A stretch of DNA of 64,000 nucleotides from Cenococcum geophilum 1.58 (lineage: Eukaryota > Ascomycota > Dothideomycetes > Gloniales > Gloniaceae), in the NCBI GenBank assembly GCA_001692895.1, contig KV748288.1:1-64000 (forward strand), written 5' to 3'. Positions 52,066 to 62,715 of this stretch are shown in pieces. The notes beneath the pieces are model-generated. The model searched no databases. It was given only the letters and a program-made list of their open reading frames with translations, and was not told the origin of the DNA. The stretch's first letter is position 1. Each line of letters starts with the position of its first letter. A program made the position numbers and the translations under genes.

Positions 52066-52252
52066 TGTCACAGTGCTGTAATAAAGTAGACTAAATAACT
52101 ACGTTGTGGTATAAAGAGGGGAAGAAGGTGGAAAGGGGGTATTGTATACAAATAGTAGGGCCGGCCGCTAAGTCGCTAGTAGTGGGCTAGCTAATAGTAG
52201 GGAATAGTACAAGATAGTATAAAACAGTATGCGTTAGGTTAGTGCTGTAATA
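52066..52252 (-). repeat. 5' LTR of element F (187 bp)
   Basis: Plus-strand borders are TGTCACAGTGC and GTGCTGTAATA. Right TSD CTAAC is at 52253-52257. Confidence 0.92.
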
Positions 52253-53299
52253 CTAACGCTAGTAAGTATATATAGGTACTTTAGCCTAAATACCTTCTCC
52301 CTTCTTTTTAATATTTGCTAGTATATTACTTCTGCCTCTTTATACTTCCTTTAGCTTAATAGTACTAACCTAAGGTTACTAACGCTAGTAAGCGTATATA
52401 GGTACTTTAGCCTAAGTGCCTTTTTTAATCCTTTTAGTACTCGCTAGTGTATTACTTCTACCTCTTTATACTTCCCCTAGCTTAATAATACTAACCTAAA
52501 ATTGCTAACACTAGTAAGTGTATATAGGTGCTTTAGCTTAAGTACCTTTTTTCTTCCTTTTAGTACTCGCTAGTATATTACTTCTACCTCTTTATACTTC
52601 CCCTAACTTAATAGCACTAACTTAAGGTTATTAACGCTAGTAAGCGTATTTAGGTACTCTAGCCTAAGTACCTTCTTTAATCCTTTTAGATCTTACTAGT
52701 GCATTACTTTCGCCTCTTTATACTTTCCTTAGCTTAATAGTACTAACTTAAGGTTACTAATACTAGCGAGTGTATTTAGGTACTTTAGCCTAAGTACCTT
52801 CTCTAATCTTTTTAAATCTCGCTAGTGTATCGCTTTCGCCTCTTTATACTTCCCTTAGCTTAATAGTACTAACCTAAGGTTACTAACGCTAGCGAGTGTA
52901 TATAGGTGCTTTGGCCTAAGCCTAAGTACCTTCTTTTTTTCTTTTAGTGCTTGCCAGTGTATTACTTCTGCCTCTTTATACTTCCCCTACCTCTTTAGCG
53001 CCGACCTAAGGCTGTTAACGCTAGTGAGTATACCTAGGTACTTTAACCTAAGTACCTTTTTTAATCCTTCTAGATCTTGCTAGTATATCGCTTCCGCCTC
53101 TTTATACTTCCCTTAGCTTAATAGCACTAACCTAAGGTTGCTAACGCTAGCGAGCGTATCTAGGTGCTTTAGCCTAAGTACCTTCTCCCTTCTTTTTAGT
53201 GCTCGTTGGTGCATTGCTTCTGCCTCTTTATATTTCCTTTAGCTTAATAGCACTAACCTAAAGTTACTAACGCTAGTAAGTATATCTAGATATACCTTT
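52253..53299 (-). pseudogene. TPR array piece 1, about eight 126-bp units
   Basis: Minus-strand units repeat every 126 bp (starts at 52253, 52379, 52505, 52631 and so on), giving 42-residue repeats with the pattern NLRLVLLS-GKYKEAE-MHQ-AL, KVLRLKHPDTL and ASV, the kinesin-light-chain type of TPR. Units are close copies, so they are themselves targets for RIP; most stops are TAG where CAG is expected. The left edge, CTAAC (52253-52257), is the right TSD of element F. Confidence 0.88.
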
Positions 53300-54732
53300 C
53301 CTAGTATAGCCTTTCTAGACTTAAATGTTCTTTAATGTAGTTTTTTAGCTTTAGTATAGTGTTCTTAATGGCTTAATACTTCTTTAAGAAGCTCTAAGGC
53401 ATTAAACGTGTTAATATTATCGTTTCCGTCTACATTTTAGCGACCTTCTACTAATCTATAAATTACTTCCTTTACGGACTTGTATTTTCCTTAGCCTATA
53501 AGTATATTACCTAATTTAGATAATATACCTAAGGTTTTAGAGTGGTTAGTTCTATACAAAATTTCTATTCTAAATAGTTCTTCTTATAGACGCTTTTCGT
53601 CTATTTATTTATACCAATACTATATAAAATCTGTTGTAATATATCCTATTTTTAGCGGTAGCGTAGATTTAGGGAGGTACGGCTATATTAATGCTAATTA
53701 GCCTAAGAAAGCGTTTGGAGAGCCTAAAAGCAAGCTTAAAAGAGATTAATAGATAGAAGCTAAACTCTACCCAGTAAAAGTGCTGCCTTAAGGCCGAACT
53801 ATACTGGACACTAAGAGGGTAGGAGAGAAAGGTTAAGGACTCTATATAGCAGAAATAATGCCTCCTAGTAAGAAGATTGGGGCTAAATATATAGGACTTA
53901 GAACCGGAGAACCGCGTTTAAAAATAGTTTAACAACGCACAGCGGAAGGGGTGGCTTTAGTATATCAGTAGTTATATACAGGTAATATCCGTTATACGTT
54001 AACTTATATAAGGCGGGACTAGGGGCATATAAGAAGCTTCCAGGAACGTCGTTCCTTTTTATCCATTGGTTAATCTTCTGCGGATCTACTATACTGTCCC
54101 TAACTATAAAAACCAGCTCCCTTTTGTCGTCCTCAACAAGTGTCCTCCGCTGTCTTTTCCTAACAATTGCTTTCATCTCCTCTAGCTTAATATTCTTGTC
54201 TAGGTCCCATTGGCTTATACATATTCGATATTATCATAGCCTTTAAAGCACAATCGTATCAGCACATAAGCCTGTCTTACTCTATCTTAAAAAGAGTGAT
54301 ATACTCAGCGGTAAATCTAAAGTCCCTCTTAATCGCCTTCTTAACTTCCCGAAGTGGTAGCCCTTGCGTAATATAAAGCTCTATAATTTAAGCTTTGTAC
54401 GGCTCCCAAGCGTCGGCATATAATGTTGGAGCCTTTCTCTTTCTTGACTTGGGAGGGCCTATAAGGGTTGCGGGTGTAACTTGGGTTTCGCTAAAGGGTT
54501 CTGCATTATAAGGCTCACCTATGTGAAGTGCCGGAGACGGATCGGATAAATGCGACACGTAGCTTTGTCGAGTGCTAACCGGTCCATCTATGGGTAGCGT
54601 CTATAAAGCCGAGTCGTTAAGCGCTAGGTGGCTACTATAGAGCTTATCTCGCCATGAGACGTGCTGACTCTGTATGGGATATGAAAGATCGAGCTCGCCG
54701 AAAACAGGCGGATTGGCGGTTGAGGGATTCAT
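53300..54732 (-). pseudogene. Clr5 N-terminal piece of the Clr5-TPR gene
   Basis: The start is placed at 54732 (MNPSTANPPV...), the first ATG of a frame that stays protein-like for about 100 codons. A basic patch, PPKSRKRKAP, lies near 54440-54470. The Clr5 domain follows near 54411-54150: WEPYKA, IIELYITQGLPLREVKKAIK and FRFTAE match the family's pattern. A surviving open segment (54176-53898) begins MKAIVRKRQRRTLVE and includes RDSIVDPQKINQWIKRNDVP, typical of the region after Clr5. From about 53640 down, diverged TPR-like segments appear (RTNHSKTLGILSKLGNILIG). Damage is lighter here than in the TPR array, with only a few stops in the first 280 codons. Confidence 0.8.
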
Positions 54733-55385
54733 GTTGACGTCTCTCTGCGCCTAGGCTGTGTCAGTCAGCAAAACTAGCTTATTAGTCGAAAACTCGAGAG
54801 CAAATGTACCTGCTCGGGAGGAAGAGGAAAAGAGGAGGGAGCGATGCTGCATGTTGCGTTAGTGGGCTTTGTAAAGATATACTGCAGAACGGCTGGGAGT
54901 TAAGTTGACCAGACGAGTGTTGATTGGACAAGGGTCAAAACTCCCATTGTCACCAAGTGCGTGCATGTGATGGCAGAGATTATTGCGGAAGAAGTGTCTT
55001 GGCGCAAGCCCAACCACTAGCAGAAGGGTTTTGCAAAAGTACAATCTCGACTGCAACATTCTGGGACCATGCAAAACTACAATCTTGCCAGGCTGCTGTC
55101 TTTCATATTCGACGGATCTCTTCCCCTTGTCAGATGCAGAGCTGAGACGATTCACCTGCGTGTTTTGCTTTATTGCCTGACGCGGGCCCGGCCATAACGG
55201 ATACTGCATTCAACGTTGCGGTTGAGCAATTCGACCGCGAATATAGGGAAAATCATAAAATTGGCCGACGCGCTTAATTAATGTTACGAAACAGCCTCAG
55301 ACGTGATTCCGGTGGTGTAGCACGAATGTGGTTAGTCAGCTTGCGGACCGATTGAAAATCCGCACCAACGGAATTACTCACACTG
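54733..55385 (-). promoter_or_regulatory. RIP-spared upstream region of the Clr5-TPR gene
   Basis: These 650 bases have balanced composition and normal CA/TG content, unlike almost everything else in the window. They lie directly upstream of the Clr5 start, so they probably hold its promoter and 5' leader. Short open frames on both strands here show no protein-like pattern. Escape from RIP suggests this stretch was single-copy when the rest was mutated. Confidence 0.55.
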
Positions 55386-55456
55386 ATCTCAGTTCGGCAT
55401 GCGTGGCGTATCTCTAGGGCTAGCAGGGAGGGCGGCCGACCCGCTCTAGCCATACC
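55386..55456 (-). repeat. Right copy of 71-bp inverted repeat flanking the Clr5-TPR unit
   Basis: Read on the minus strand it begins GGTATGGCTAGAGCGGGTCG and matches 27754-27824. This copy is less RIP-altered than the left one. With the inserted LTR elements subtracted, the two copies are about 4.66 kb apart. Confidence 0.8.
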
Positions 55457-55983
55457 CTTATAAGCCGCTTGAAGATAGCGGGTAGAAATATAGTTTTGTA
55501 ACGTATACAAAAGCTCACTATTAGCGCTCTTTAAACACGTGTATTTTAGATCTAACGCTTTACCGGATATATAAAGTGGAAAGTTTATAGCAGCACTTAA
55601 GGGGGAAGCCGGTTTCGCTAGCGACTGTACTTCGAAGCTAAATGCTCGTACCGTCCAATCGCTTATCTAATCATTTTCCGGAACTTAGATAAACCGCCTT
55701 ACTTTTAAAACCACTATGGTCACACGTAAAGAACAGTATAATAAGACACAATCTGTATATATATATAAATTTTTTTTTCGAGAAAACAAAAGAAAGCAAT
55801 ATTCTAGCCAACTTAGACGGCTTAATAAACACAAAAAGATTAGCCTAGGGTTTACTAGAAAGCTATATATATAGCTTATAAAAATCCCATTTAGCTCTAG
55901 GTAATAAAAACTAGTCAATATTAACAGAGGAGTAAGATAGTAATTAGAGGCTTAAACTAAGCAAGACAAAGAGGATTTAAAAC
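55457..55983. other. Spacer between the Clr5-TPR unit and the CAX gene
   Basis: Composition shifts from balanced back to TA-rich at about 55500. No domain is seen. A homopolymer-like T run (about 55770-55780) and CTATATATATAG palindromes occur. The stretch lies upstream of one gene and downstream of the other. Confidence 0.45.
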
Positions 55984-56660
55984 TTATTTTAGATAAAACC
56001 AGCTAGCAACTGCAATAATAGCATAGATTGCTATAATAAGAACGCCTTTAAGCCAGTCTATTTTAGTGTTAGTTAGAGTAAATTACCTATATTAAAAGGA
56101 AAACTTATTAGATTTGCTATCTTAAATAAAATAGTTTACTAGGAGTACGGCAACAAATAAAACAGCGATTAGAAAGGTATTGAAATAAAGCGTTATATAA
56201 TCCTAGCTTATAATCCAATTAAGTATAATAATAAAGGGGAGAACTAAAAAAGCGATTTATATACTAGATCTAATAGCAACATTAATTACTAGACTTATTT
56301 CATCCTTAAAAGCTACTATAACTACTATTGCGTACTTAGCAGCGTTCCTAATAATTAGGAGTAGGATAAAACTAATAAAAGTAATAGAGACAGTGCCGCT
56401 TGCTATAATATTACTAATACTATTAACTATAAACTTAAAACAGAAGGCAACTAATATAATAAAGAATCTAAGGGTTATAATTGCACCCTAAATTGTTAAT
56501 TAGGGCTTCTTAATCTTATTGTCTTCCTTTTCTATGTTTAAATCCTATACAAGCTATTCTTAGTTTACTCCACCTCTAAATATAGCTGCCGCTTTAGCGC
56601 CAATCTATGCGATACCACAGAGAGACATACCCTACTTAACTTGGGAGGATTTACGCTTAG
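55984..56660 (-). pseudogene. CAX/VCX1-type Ca2+/H+ antiporter, C-terminal half
   Basis: CAX proteins move Ca2+ into the vacuole in exchange for protons and have two repeated alpha-domains in about 11 membrane segments. This piece carries the second: on the minus strand, near 56360-56258, a match to the family pattern GNAAEHATAV-VA-KD--LAINVA-GSSIQIA reads NAAKYAIVVIVAFKDEISLV then INVAIRSSI. Hydrophobic segments follow, then LFVAVLLVNYFI, DSKSN and GVLIIAIYAIIAVASWFYL, the usual C-terminal pair of helices. The piece ends at a stop near 55984. RIP has changed conserved glycines and added several stops. The right edge CTTAG is the left TSD of element G. Confidence 0.85.
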
Positions 56661-57050
56661 TATTACGGGACACCTCCGTAATACCTTATACACGTCCACC
56701 TGTTTCCACCTGTTTCCACCAACGCAGCAAGAAAAGACCGACCGCGAGACGATAATCTAATAGCAATCTGCCGGCAATCTACGGCAATCTAACGGCAATC
56801 TGCCGCATTCTGCTATATTCTGCCAAGTCCAGCGAATCCTGCCAAGTTCTGCCAGGACCGCTACTTAAATCCTATTCTACTTTGTGTATATATTAACTAA
56901 GTAACCGAACTAATAATATATACCCTTTCTTCCCGTTTCCTTACCTTCTCTCCTTACGCAACGTCTTAACTTTATTACGCAGTTTATGTATATAGCTTAA
57001 TAGTATCTACTTTGCTATATATTATTACCGTTTATACTTACTCTATAACA
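56661..57050 (+). repeat. 5' LTR of element G (390 bp)
   Basis: It starts TATTACGGGACACC and ends CTCTATAACA. It contains short repeats of GCAATCT and TGCCAAGT types at about 56760-56850. Confidence 0.92.
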
Positions 57051-60000
57051 CTATATTATATTAAAACCTTAAAAACCTATACTTCGCCCCGCCCTATTTA
57101 AAATACAGAACAACCTTAAAGCCCCTATAATGGCCACTAATATTATATCCGCACTCTAGAAACAATTGGTAAATATATAAAAGTCCTTTATAAACGCCCT
57201 CGCATAAAACTAAGCTACTATAGCTTAATAGTAAGCTAAATAAGAAGCATAGCACTAGAAAACAATTAAGGCCCTCTAAGAAAAAATCCGTACCCTTAAG
57301 ACGCCTATGCTAAGCCTTTAAAACTAATAACCTTTACTAGAAGCTAGTACACGGAATACAAGCCCTAAACTAGTAATAGTTATCCTACCGGTAAAACCAA
57401 CTACTGCGTTATAACGATCCAAAAAACTACTAAACCCTCTAGTGTTTACTAGCAAATAATAAGAGCTTTAGTTATTTTTAAGCTGGCTTAAGAATAAGCT
57501 AATAGGTAATACTAACCGTTACCTAACTAAAGCTAATTAACTCTACTACGCCCTAAGTTAACTAGGAGGAGATATAGCTAATCTTATTAAACCTCTCTAG
57601 CTAAACTTAGTATAAAGCCTAGTTGTACTTCCTAAAGCTATATACGGTAACCTAAACCGCTAAGCTACCGCTTAAAGAAAGATAAACTATATAACTTAAG
57701 AAAAGAAAAGTTTCCTAGTATACTTCTCCGAATTTAATTATTACGCAAAGGAAATAGGCTAGAATAACTCCGCACTAATTAACAGCCTTATTAAATCTCT
57801 AAGCCCTAAACTAAAAACCTCCCTAATTAGTATAGACCTACTAAGAGCCCTTAGCGCCTACGCAAACGTTATTAATAAATGGTACAATAATATACTACGC
57901 CTAATACTAAAGTCCGCTCCTTAATATAATACAACAACCCCATAAACGTTTATTAAGTTATTGTCCTAGCCTAAGCACCCTAACGCCATAAATATTAATA
58001 CTAGGGCCCTAGGATACGCCCTACTAGGGTTCTTTAAATAAGAACAACGCATTAAGCTAGGCCTCTACTTTAAATATAGAAGCAGCTCCTACCTCTCCAA
58101 CTACTACTTCGCCCCCTTTTAAAAAGATCTATAAACGGTTAACACTAATAGCCGTTTACCGTACTAATCCTCTAGTTACCGTCCCTAATCTTTACCTAGC
58201 TCTAGCCCCGTATTTAGTAAGCACCACTTATAAGGACGAAGTTATAACTAACGCTCTAAAGGAACCCCTTCCCGCTTACCACTAAAAGGCACGTCCTAGA
58301 GTTAAGTCGCTCTTTAGAATAGCTATATTACAAAATCTCATTAAATGCATTAGATGTTACAAAACCTAACTCTTAGAATCGTAGTATAACCGTTAACTAC
58401 CGTCTTTAGTAAAAAGGTTAATAGGCTAACGCTTAAGTCCTAATTAACACAGGAGCTAGCGGCATAGGATTTATCAATAAAATCTTCGCGTAAAACAATA
58501 GGTTTACCCTAATACCCCTTAACCGGCATATTAACGTATTTAGATTTAATAGCAAACGCACTATCTTAGGCCGTATTACTTACGTAGCGGCCCTAAAACT
58601 CCGATACCTAAACCATAAAGAATTAGTTAAGCTCTTTATAACTACCCTAAGTTACCTAGTAATCCTTAGACAACCCTAGATAAAGCTATATAAGGTAACT
58701 ATTAATTAGGATAACCTTAAGCTTCTATTTACTACCTCCTATTATAAGCAGAAGTGTTTTATAACTCGCTACTTAGACTTTAAACTAAAATCTAAAAAAT
58801 CTACTAAAATCCACCAGTCTAAAATTTCCACTAATATTTACCCTACACCTAAAAAGTCCACCCAATTCTACCTACCCAAGAATTCCACCAAATTCCACCT
58901 ACCCGAGAATTCCACTAAATTCCACCGATATAAGATTTCCGCCAACGTCCACTAAGGACCTAAAAATTACACTAAATTACACAAACTAACCCTAACTACT
59001 GCACCGCCCTAAATAAAGCAGAAGCTTAATATACAGAAGTACTAGAAGAACTGGTATTCTACTATAAAAAAGATGCTTAAAGAACCTAACCCTAAATCTA
59101 ACACTAACTCTATATTTAATACCGAACCTAAAACCGAACAGGAACCCGTATAAAAAACTAAGGATAATCTAAGCCCACTTAACACCTTAAATATCCATAT
59201 AATTAGAGCTACTCCGCTAGTATAACTTGCTAGGAAACCAGAACATACAATCTTCGCTATTATAATAGCCAATATTAAGAAGGCCTTAGCACTAAAGAAG
59301 CACACTAACCCCGCCATAAAGGTGCTAGTAGAGTACCATAATTATCTAGATATATTCTTATAAAAAGAAGCCAATAAGCTACCAGAACACCGTCCATACA
59401 ATTATAAGATTATAATTAAAAAAGGAAAACATTCTAAATTTAGACCCTTATACGGGATGTCCTAAAACAAACTCTAGGTACTATAGAAGTACTTAGATAA
59501 ATATCTAGATAAAGGATTTATTAAAGCAAGTTCTTTACCTATAGCTATGCTAGTAATCTTTATTAAGAAACCTAGCGGTAGTCTACGCTTCTATATAGAC
59601 TACTAAGCTCTTAACGCTGTTACTATTAAGAACTAATACCTAATCCCGTTAATTTAAGAGACACTAAACTAATTAAGTAAGACTCGCTTCTATACAAAGC
59701 TTAATATTATCTACGCATTTAACCGCCTCTATATCATGAAAGGAGATAAATAGCTTACTGCATTTCGTACTTAATACGGATTATTTAAGTACTTAGTAAT
59801 ACTATTTAGCCTCATAAACACCCTAAGTTCTTTTTAACACTTTATAAATAATACCCTATACCCGTACCTAGATGTCTTTTATACTACTTATATTAATAAT
59901 ATCTTAATATATAGTAATAATCTAGCTAAATACCGAAAATATATTAAACTGGTCCTATAAGCCTTACGCGGAGCTAGCCTATAATTAGATATAGATAAAT

Positions 60001-62325
60001 ACGAGTTCCATAAAACAGAAGTTCTATACCTTAGACTTATTATTTCTATAAATGGCGTATAAATAGACCCTAAGAAAGTTAAAGTAATTATAAACTAGTA
60101 AGAACCTAAGAACGTTAAGGATGTAAGGGCCTTTATAAAATTCGCCAATTTCTACTAACGGTTTATTAATAACTTCTCCACCTTAGTTTTACCCCTTATA
60201 GCCTTAACATAAAAGAATAAAGCCTTTATCTTCGATAAAGAATATAAGAAAGCTTTTACTTACCTAAAAGTTATATTTACTACCGCACCTATACTTTAAC
60301 ACTTTAATCTAAACCAAATAAGTGTTATAGAAACTGGCTTATCCAACTACATCACTAGAGGTATTCTGTCTTAATATAATAAGGAAGGAGTATTGCACCC
60401 TATAGTATACTTTTTAAAATAACTAAGTTTAGCTAAATATAATTATAAAATCTATAATAAGGAACTATTAGCTATTATTAGATATTTTAAACAATAGCAA
60501 CCTAAACTAAAAGGCTCTAAATTTCTAATTAAGGTTCTTAACAACTATAAGAACCTATAATACTTTACAACCATAAAATAGCTAAGTCACCATTAGGCCC
60601 GCTAGTTAGAGTATCTATCCCGTTTCCAATTCTCTATTATATATCGCCTAGGCGTTTAAGGCTAGAAGCCTAATACCCTAACCTAACGTTTACAAAACGC
60701 ACCAGCTTAAGAAGAAGCGCGCTCCTACTGTAATTAAACCCTACTCTATCCCAAACTATTTAAACCCCTTACTAAAGATCTCTTAGTACACGCCCTTAAA
60801 ATAACCGATTAAACTATTAAATAAATTATAGTTAACAAATATCCGAACAATAAATTTATCTAAGAGACGCTTAAGCTAATTTAAAATAGCGTTAGACGCT
60901 CTAAAAAGGTTTCTTTAAGTAAATACAAAGTCCGTGGAAACCGCTTATACTACCAGAACCGCCTAATTATCCCTAATTATAATAAACTTAAGCTTAAGCT
61001 CCTCAAACACGTATATAACCTACTAGTAGCCGGCCACCCAGGCTAAGAAAAAACCCTAGAACTGCTCTAATAAGAATACTACTAGCCGAATATATATAAT
61101 ATAATATAAAGGTACATCTCTAGCTACTACACCTACTAATAAGCTAAAGCTTTGCACAAAACGTATAACGGTTTTTTAAAGCCACTACCTATTCCGGACC
61201 GAAGATAGAAAAATATCTTAATTAACTTTATTATTAATCTCCCCGTAAGCAAAGGCTATATAAATATTATAGTAGTTATAGACCGACTATCTAAGATAAG
61301 ACACTTAATCGCCTGCCCTAATATATTAACACCTACTATTGCCTAACTATTCCTAAATTACGTATAGAAACTTTATAAACTCCCTAAAATAATTGTCTCT
61401 AATAAAGGTTACTAGTTTGTCTTAGCGTTCTAAAAAGAACTAACTACCTAACTCTGCATTAAAGCACTATTATCTACAGCATATTATCCAGAAATGGATA
61501 GTTAAACGGAATGTATAAATGCTATAATGGAACAATATATTCGGATATATACGTTATATTTATAGGACAACTAGATAAACTAGCTTGCATTTACCGAGTT
61601 TACTATAAATAACTCCGTCTTAGAAACTATAAAGGTCTCCCTATTCCTAGCTAATTATAGCCAGCATCCGCAAATAGGTTTTAAACCCTTTAGTAATGTT
61701 TCTCGCCTAACTTATTAGGCCTTATAAGTTATAGAAGTAAACGAATTCGTAAAGAAAATAGAAGAACTATAAAAGTTCCTTACTAACGAAATAATATAGG
61801 CCCAGTCTATTTATAAAGCCGCAGTAAATAAGAACTAAACCCTAGCACTAGCTTACTAAATTAGTAACTTTATCTAGCTAGATGTAAAAAATCTAAACAT
61901 AAAACAACCTACTAAGAAACTTAATTAGAAGAACGCCGGCCCTTATAAGGTTAAAAAAGTTGTCTCTCCTTATGCCTATTAACTAAAGCTCCCTAATACG
62001 GTTAAAATCCACCCTTATTCTATACGTTAGTCCTCCACCCTACTACCCCTATATTAGACGCCCTACCTAGACAGATTTAAGACCCTCCCCTACTAGTTAA
62101 AGTAGATAGTAAGGATAAGTACCTCGTTAAAAGAGTTAATAATATTAAGTACAATAAATGGAAACGCAAATATATATACCTTATAAAATAGAGAGGCTTT
62201 ACTAAGCCCTTATAGGAACCCGCTAACTCTATAGGACTTATATAAGCCGCAGAAGACTTTTATAAACTCCACTTAGAACTACTATAGCCCTATCTCGCAA
62301 AAGCTCAAGTTTAAAGGGGGGGTAC

Positions 62326-62715
62326 TATTATAGGACACCTCCGTAACACCTCATACACATCCACCTGTTTCTACCTATTTCTACTAACGCAGTAAGAAAA
62401 AACCAACCGCAAGATAACAATCTAATAGCAATCTACTAGCAATCTACAGCAATCTAACGGCAATCTGCCGCATTCTACTATATTCTACTAAGTCTAGTAA
62501 ATCCTACTAAGTTCTACTAGAACCGCTACTTAAATCCTATTTTACTCCGTATACGTATCGACCAAGCAACCGAACTAACGATATATACCCTTTCTTCCCG
62601 TTTCCTTACCTTCTCTCCTTACGCAACGTCTTAACTTTATTACGCAGTTTATGTACATAGCTTAATAGTATCTACTTTACTATATATTATCACCGTTTAT
62701 ACTCGCTCCGTAACA
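62326..62715 (+). repeat. 3' LTR of element G (390 bp)
   Basis: It starts TATTATAGGACACC and ends CTCCGTAACA, with exactly the same length as the 5' copy and transition-type differences. TSD CTTAG follows. Confidence 0.92.

Larger units (their letters stand above)
45339..52252 (-). mobile_element. Ty3/Gypsy chromovirus fossil, element F
   Basis: This element of 6914 bp has 187-bp LTRs and a perfect TSD, CTAAC. On the minus strand: 5' LTR (52066-52252), gag-like region (about 51890-50750), protease area near 50200, reverse transcriptase (about 48990-48250, motif area near 48380-48420), RNase H (about 47990-47650), integrase (about 47450-46450), chromodomain-like tail (about 46060-45930) and 3' LTR (45339-45525). 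It is broken with tens of breaks, yet its domains are the most readable in the window. The LTR pair differs at roughly 25 sites, nearly all transitions. It inserted in the TPR array. Confidence 0.93.
36207..54732 (-). pseudogene. Clr5-domain/TPR-array gene (NLR-like), split into four pieces by LTR elements
   Basis: This is one host-type gene on the minus strand, interrupted by F (45339-52252) and E (36535-44483), with D (28039-36206) at its far end. Removing the insertions and one TSD copy each leaves roughly 3.6 kb. The order is N-terminal leader, basic NLS-like patch, Clr5 domain, linker, diverged TPRs and at least 16 near-identical 42-residue TPR units of the kinesin-light-chain type. Fungal proteins of this build are often grouped with NLR/STAND-type immune or incompatibility factors; TPRs bind partners and Clr5 is a short domain found at such N-termini. 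I see no NB-ARC P-loop. RIP-type stops are abundant in the array, so the gene is dead. The TSDs prove the pieces were once contiguous. Confidence 0.85.
56661..62715 (+). mobile_element. Ty3/Gypsy chromovirus fossil, element G, inside the CAX gene
   Basis: This element of 6055 bp has 390-bp LTRs and a perfect TSD, CTTAG (56656-56660 and 62716-62720). It is broken with tens of breaks. On the plus strand: gag-like region (about 57120-58380), protease (about 58430-58700), reverse transcriptase (about 59440-60100), RNase H (about 60290-60700), integrase (about 60950-61700), chromodomain-like tail (about 62100-62290), G-rich polypurine tract (62311-62325) and 3' LTR. A low-complexity GAATTCCACCAAATTCCACC-type stretch lies at about 58790-58980, between protease and RT. 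It split the CAX gene. Confidence 0.93.

Noticed and set aside
44484-53299. Noncoding satellite or centromeric repeat (126-bp period)
   Set aside because: The period is a multiple of three and reads as TPR units on one strand, joined to an upstream Clr5 domain.
53898-54176. Stand-alone 92-residue gene
   Set aside because: It is the surviving in-frame segment of the larger Clr5-TPR gene that starts upstream at 54732.
54859-55510. Several short open frames on both strands in the GC-normal island
   Set aside because: None shows conserved motifs or protein-like composition; frames stay open because the region escaped RIP. It is better explained as upstream sequence of the Clr5 gene.
55685-55918. 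77-codon minus-strand open frame next to the CAX gene
   Set aside because: It lies beyond the CAX stop, has TA-rich leucine/tyrosine composition, and no domain match.
59042-59317. 91-codon minus-strand hydrophobic open frame
   Set aside because: It is antisense to the region between protease and RT of element G.
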